Origin: Cyrtodaria siliqua
Lineage: Eukaryota; Mollusca; Bivalvia; Adapedonta; Hiatellidae
Length of the DNA stretch: 64,000 bases
Reading direction: 5' to 3'
Assembly: GCA_037043455.1 (NCBI GenBank)
Contig: JAWPHD010004490.1
Coordinates: forward strand, 1-64,000
Below, one piece after another: positions 59,770 through 64,000 of the stretch. Position 1 is the first letter of the stretch. Each line of letters opens with the position of its first letter. Position numbers and translations under genes: made by a program. A model generated the notes under the pieces. It saw only the letters and a list, made by a program, of their open reading frames with translations. It had not been told where the DNA came from and searched no databases.

Positions 59770-61081
59770 TTGGAAATGAAATATAAAAAGATCGGACAGG
59801 GAAAGTAGCATTCAAGGAGGACAGTCAACCACAAAACACAGAAACATACATGCAAACAGACAAACAAGAAGGCAAAAGTAATTAATGCTAACGACAACAC
59901 AAACACAAAAAGGGTTGACAATAGGGCTACCGCCTTGGAACGGTCAGTGGCAAAGTAGGCCACTGGGGGTTTAAACCGGGTCTAGGGGGCACCAAACCAC
60001 ACACTTACCATACTGTCATCCCAATAAAACAGGATAGTGTAAATAAAGAAATCACCGTCATGATCTAATCTCTATCAAACAAGGCAGCATCAATAGGCAA
60101 TATAAGTAAAACACTAATATGCTCGTGTAAATATAATACAAAAAAACAATAGCCTAGAAAGCCACAATGAAGGTACTCAATGACTTGGCAGAAGCCAGAG
60201 CAACAAGAGAATAACCATTAAGGGCACGACAAGAAAGATCATAGACAAACATCAAACGCCACCGCCCCAATGTGCTTTAGGTAGGCTTTAGGTAGGCGTC
60301 ATCATAGGGTCCACAGCCTGTCCAGTCATCGTACAATTAAAGAGGAAAGCATAGTGGCGAACTGTAAAAGGGTCTACCACCAAGCATGCAGTACGTTGCA
60401 AAATGATAGGGTCATAACCTCTTGTGATAAACTTTTTAACAAGTTTAACAAGATAGAATGAAAGTGATCATGACCAAGCATCTTTCAAAGTTTATAAATA
60501 ACATCACCATAGAAGTCAGGTTGTGATAGTCCTTGTCGCAGAAGAGTCTTTAAATTGCTTTTATATTTGGAAAGAAGATCAGGGTTACGATAATAAAATT
60601 TTGCAAAGGTTTTACGAAGTTTACGGTAACGGTAACCCTGATTGAGTAGCTTTTAAGTTAAAATATTACGAATATTAAAGTCCTCAACTCGAGTACAAGC
60701 TCTAGAAAAACGAATAAGTTGAGATACATACACCCCATAAGAAGTTGCTCGGGGAACATCCCCATCCAAATGGGGATAATTAACAATATCAAAATTAAAA
60801 TCATTTCTCTTGTCATAGATTTTGCTAATTATTGGAAGTTTGTTTTGCTTTTCATCTACCCCAGCATTGAAAGTGGTGCACCGACGAATGTGCGTGGAAA
60901 CAACATCAACCTCAGTACATTGAACAGGAGTATATGCATTATTTCTCCAGAGTTCCACAGATAAAACACTGACGTAATGTAGGCGTCGAACACTAATTAC
61001 ATTATTCGCTGCTTTATCAGCAGGAACTTTAACAACTTTATTACGAACCTCCCCAATTCCTGATTTTAAATTACGAAACAA
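59770..61081 (-). pseudogene. Reverse-transcriptase element with the catalytic core deleted
   Basis: The most complete copy in the window, read on the minus strand from 61081. The N-terminal part has KVPADKAANNVISVRRLHYV and YTPVQCTEVDVVSTH, a conserved upstream block of this reverse-transcriptase family. It then passes, through EKQNKLPII, straight into SKIYDKRNDFNFDIVNYPHL and GDVPRATSYGVYVSQLIRFS. The whole palm domain, with its YxDD motif, that should lie between the two blocks is absent. After a stop the C-terminal KLLNQGYRYRKLRKTFAK and SQPDFYGDVIYKL blocks follow, then the TDRSKAVALLS tail at ~59930 and the 3' end. Clade unassigned; a Penelope-like affinity is possible. Cannot be active. 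Confidence 0.85.
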
Positions 61082-61217
61082 AAACCTAGGTCTCGGATAT
61101 ATAATACGGGTATTTTTAATTTTAAGATATGATTTTTATATTATTTAATTATATTTAAGTATAAAGGGAGTTCAGATCCGCGTGTTCTCTACGACACCAT
61201 TCTATACTATCATCCTT

Positions 61218-61318
61218 AGTTGGGAGCAGCGGTTATGAAGCCTGCGCATCACAAGTATCAGCCGAAAGACTAAATTAAAAAGTAGACAACATATCCTATG
61301 GATGGTTAAACAATACCC
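61218..61318. repeat. Right member of a ~110-bp inverted repeat pair
   Basis: TTGGGAGCAGCGGTTATGAA, GCCTGCGCATCACAAGTATC, then AAAAAGTAGACAAC and GGTTAAACAATAC, the reverse complement of 58801-58909 with ~15% differences. Confidence 0.8.
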
Positions 61319-61620
61319 AGAGCCTTTATCGGCCGGATTACTGGAACCACCGAATAGAAATTTAAGTAAGAAGACAAAAGCAATTGAAAATGTACCACCT
61401 ATATATAAATATAAGTATCGGGCTCAGCGATTTCCAAAGATCAAATGAATAACAATCCTGACTGGAAGCGCGTGGAGACGTTTAACATCCGCCACACTGC
61501 ACAAGCAACGCCACTGTGCTATATAAAAGAGTATGAGAGTGGACCTTTGGAAACGACCGAACACGATACATACGAAATATTGCAGTCTCGGTAGTATAAT
61601 AGCTCTAAACATAGTTTTAC

Positions 61621-61710
61621 CTCCGCCGTTAGTATATTCAGGTTTTAAACATCCGCATGTACCAGGAGCGATACATATTTGTTGACCCACGCATGGAGAT
61701 GTACACACAG
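61621..61710 (-). CDS. EGF-like Cys-rich exon of EGF/CUB gene
   Basis: A 90-nt candidate exon, phase 1 on both sides, between acceptor TTTAAG and donor GTAAAAC. The 29 full codons read VCTSPCVGQQICIAPGTC then GCLKPEYTNGG. C3C..C5C1C spacing with SPCVGQQICIAPGTCGC resembles the EGF-like or laminin/EMI-type modules in which the last loop is GYTG- or PEYTNG-like. The split codon from the preceding EGF exon (G + CT) gives Ala, so the frame is continuous with 63229-63354. It lies in segment C, which the first duplication copy has lost. The weak AAG acceptor is the main doubt. Confidence 0.65.
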
Positions 61711-62158
61711 CTTAAATTAAATAAAACAATTTATTTTAAACTAAATGATGAAATATTAGGATGCATTAGTGAAACAATAATGTTAATTTTTCACTGTTGT
61801 CCCTACATTTTTTAAATGTCAAAAACAAGATTATTTTTAGAAAATAACTGTTGAATTTATTATATTAGTTCTTACTAAGAGTATAAAATCAAGAATTTAG
61901 AAAATCAGTCAAGTATTCTAGGTATTGTTGTTAGATGTGTCAGTTTGCCGATTCTAACAGTTATTATATATTTGGATTGAAAATAAATAACTTAATTAAG
62001 ACATGAGTTATAATTTGTTAATTTTGAAAGTTATTGCTGGATCTAGTTAAAACTACCAATTTCCCTATGGTGAGACATTGACGAAAATGAAGATTGAACA
62101 TGTTTTGCTACGTCATGAAAAACACATTTAATTTCACTTCAGTATGATTAAGTACTAG

Positions 62159-62257
62159 ATAGAGTATGGTTTCACTGAGTTGGTTCATTTAAACATCGAG
62201 ATGGGCGTAGCCCATCGAGGTGTTTAAATTAACCAACGAGATGAAACCATACTCTAT
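62159..62257. repeat. Hairpin H1 in B2
   Basis: Identical to the B1 hairpin at 50639-50737. Confidence 0.9.
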
Positions 62258-62381
62258 TTGTTTTGTAGCATGTCCATTTCAGCTCTATTTCAGTTATTCT
62301 AACTGTTATTCTCACTGTTATTCTCACAGTTATTCTGACAGGTCTTATTTTCAATTAAACGATTTATACCTGTGTCTGAAG

Positions 62382-62463
62382 AAAGAGAATTGTCTGTGAC
62401 CATGCTACAAATGATTTTGTAGCTACAAATGTTTTTGTAGCATGGTCACAGACAATTCTCTTT
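62382..62463. repeat. Hairpin H2 in B2
   Basis: Identical to the B1 hairpin at 50862-50943. Confidence 0.92.
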
Positions 62464-62556
62464 GTACTATACCATACTACAACTACCGGATATTGGAATT
62501 TAGAGTACGGTCAATATGACGTCACAGTGTTACTAAGTACACCATGCTACAAAAAA

Positions 62557-62655
62557 GATAGAGTCTGTCTCAGCTCGATGGTTATTTAAACACCTCGATG
62601 GGCTAAGCCCATCTCGGTGTTTAAATAAGCCAACTCGCTGAGACCAGACTCTATC
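62557..62655. repeat. Hairpin H3 in B2
   Basis: Identical to the B1 hairpin at 51037-51135. Confidence 0.9.
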
Positions 62656-62969
62656 TATTACATATTGTATATTAAAATATAATGCTTTCTCACTCTTCGA
62701 TCAAATCAAATATTTTACTAAACCTATATTTAATAAGCAATTTAATACACTCTGTGATGGACGAATCACGAGCCCGCATTATTTTACCAAACCGCTCAGA
62801 TTTTTTCTGACCTAGTAGAAAATGCAAAGAAAAATATTTTCAGTGGTAATGAATTTCGAGTCTGTTAATATATGCACGAAATATCTAAGTAAACGTACAC
62901 AATTATAAATACCAACATAAACCTTGCTTTATCAAGAATAAAGCGATGTCATAAACCATGCGTTTTATT

Positions 62970-63075
62970 TTATTATTATAATTGTAGTTTTGTTTCGATA
63001 TGTGTTTTGGTTGGCTGTGGTCCTTGAATGCTACATTTCCTGTTCGACATTTATATCTACCTTTATATTTACAGG
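62970..63075 (+). mobile_element. Retroelement 3'-tail fragment, plus strand (B2)
   Basis: Segmental duplicate of 51440-51545. A short frame of 106 codons starting here also spans the EGF exon on the opposite strand and is not a gene. Confidence 0.55.
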
Positions 63076-63228
63076 GGCGTACCTGGAGCAGTTTGAAATG
63101 TACGTCAGATATGAGAAGCGTAGCTGCGAACCGAGCAGCGACGCTGCGAGTAGGGGGTAGGTGTGGGAGGGGGTGTCCTCCTCCCGCTCTCCATTATTTT
63201 AGACTTAATATGTACGGCATAAACCTAC

Positions 63229-63354
63229 CTGTACAGGTTGTTACCCCATCGCCAGTGAATCCACTATTGCACGTACACGTAAAGGACTCGACCGTGTTTG
63301 TACAGGTAGCATCTGCATGACAGATGTCAGTATTGTCAGCGCATTCATCATTCT
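63229..63354 (-). CDS. Calcium-binding EGF-like exon 3
   Basis: A 126-nt exon, phase 1 on both sides, from acceptor TTATTTTCAG to donor GTAGGTTT. It encodes one complete EGF module: [17 protein letters not shown], then [15 protein letters not shown], then TGDGVTTC. All six Cys are present. DEC at the start plus the N..(V)ESF and GF.GDG features match the calcium-binding EGF class (Asp/Glu and Asn ligands). Such modules occur in tandem in secreted or cell-surface proteins and stiffen in calcium. It is one of three nearly identical exons here. A broken duplicate is at 51699-51818. The gene reads towards lower coordinates and its start is outside the window. Confidence 0.92.
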
Positions 63355-63516
63355 CTGAAAATAAAGAACGTGTCTATTCAGTTAGATTAACATCAAATAT
63401 ATTTCTTGCAATAACTTTATTTTAGTGTGAGATGACGGGCTATTAAAAAGATCTTCATATAACAAGTATATGGGTTTTCCATTATTTTAGACTTTATATA
63501 TACGGCATAAACCCAC

Positions 63517-63642
63517 CTCTACAAGATGTTACCCCATCGCCAGTGAATCCACTATTACATGCACACGTAAAGGACCCGACGGTATTTGTACAGGTAGCAT
63601 CTGCATGACAGTTGTCTGTATTGTCAGCACACTCATCCTTCT
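63517..63642 (-). CDS. Calcium-binding EGF-like exon 2
   Basis: A 126-nt phase 1-1 exon, acceptor TTATTTTCAG, donor GTGGGTTT. The module is [40 protein letters not shown], with six Cys intact. It differs from its neighbours mainly at D-N-C, VGSF and the final SCR. The flanking intron sequence (TATATACGGCATAAACC on one side, CTCTGAAAATAAAGAATGTG on the other) is also shared with the adjacent exons, so exon and intron edges were duplicated together in ~285-bp steps. Confidence 0.92.
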
Positions 63643-63798
63643 CTGAAAATAAAGAATGTGTCTATCAAGTAAGTTCGACTTTGAAATAAGTTTTAAATGT
63701 TTTTTAGCGAGATGTCGGGCACCTTAAAAACACACAATAACTTCATAACTTGGCTCTCCATTATTTTAGACTTAATAATATGTACGGCATAAACCTAC

Positions 63799-63924
63799 CT
63801 GTACATGTTGTTACCCCATCGCCAGTGAATCCACTATTGCACGTACACGTAAAGGACCCGACCGTGTTTGTACAGGTAGCATCTGCATGACAGTTATCTG
63901 TATTGTCAGCACACTCATCCTTCT
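63799..63924 (-). CDS. Calcium-binding EGF-like exon 1 (first seen in the window)
   Basis: A 126-nt phase 1-1 exon with acceptor TTATTGTCAG and donor GTAGGTTT. The module is [40 protein letters not shown], with six Cys. It is nearest the window edge and is followed in transcription by the exons at 63517 and 63229. The gene must continue beyond 64000 with more 5' exons. I see nothing that decides among the large EGF-repeat proteins (fibrillin-like, uromodulin-like, CUB/EGF receptors), so no symbol is given. Confidence 0.92.
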
Positions 63925-64000
63925 CTGACAATAAATAATGTGTCTATCAAGTAAGTTCGAATTTGAAATAATTATTTCAAATGATTTTTTAGCGAGACGT

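Larger units (their letters stand above)
62118..63348. repeat. Segmental duplication unit B, copy B2
   Basis: Second copy of unit B. Here the sequence continues smoothly into the complete EGF exon and its splice acceptor, so B2 is the ancestral context and B1 is cut. Confidence 0.95.

Overview
This is eukaryotic, AT-rich, repeat-dominated DNA with no bacterial-style gene layout. The long unique spacers, tRNA-derived SINEs, a possible pearl/Helitron-like element with internal satellites, fold-back hairpins and an EGF/CUB multi-exon gene together suggest a marine or freshwater invertebrate. A bivalve mollusc is my best guess, but it is an inference from repeat style, not proven. Most long open frames are accidental: they lie in simple or tandem repeats (Pro-rich frames opposite the G-rich satellite at 3.1-5.0 kb, or frames inside a 37-bp satellite whose period is not a multiple of three).

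Layout. 1-2966: no recognisable gene. 2967-5834: a composite non-autonomous element with 13-bp inverted ends, a G-rich ~140-bp satellite, a ~190-bp satellite and a hexanucleotide microsatellite. 6533-40512: a very large imperfect inverted repeat, with left arm ~12.8 kb, right arm ~15.2 kb and spacer ~6 kb. Each arm carries a tRNA-derived SINE, short tandem repeats, several decayed C2H2 zinc-finger relics (HTGEKP linkers still readable) and a large 37-bp minisatellite array. The spacer holds a third 37-bp array, about two-thirds identical in consensus, followed by its own zinc-finger relic. The locus is therefore three related 'array + finger relic' modules in orientation -, +, +. Nested SINE, MITE and retroelement insertions give a relative order of events. 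40513-44095: no gene, but a MITE, a dispersed repeat and microsatellites.

44096-64000: a segmentally duplicated part of a minus-strand gene for an extracellular EGF/CUB protein. Its recognisable exons, read from high to low coordinates, are three nearly identical 126-nt calcium-binding EGF exons (63924 to 63229), a Cys-rich EGF-like exon (61710-61621), a Cys-rich exon (58526-58386) and a CUB-type exon (56062-55974). The splice phases fit from one to the next. A 7.7-kb unit has been duplicated in tandem (A1-B1, then A2-C-B2). The first copy has lost 3.7 kb (C), which truncates two exons, but it keeps a second CUB exon (48232-48144).

The introns are full of 5'-truncated or internally deleted copies of one reverse-transcriptase element and of long perfect or near-perfect hairpins. 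Nothing here is a complete gene. The window ends inside the EGF gene, whose 5' part lies beyond 64000.
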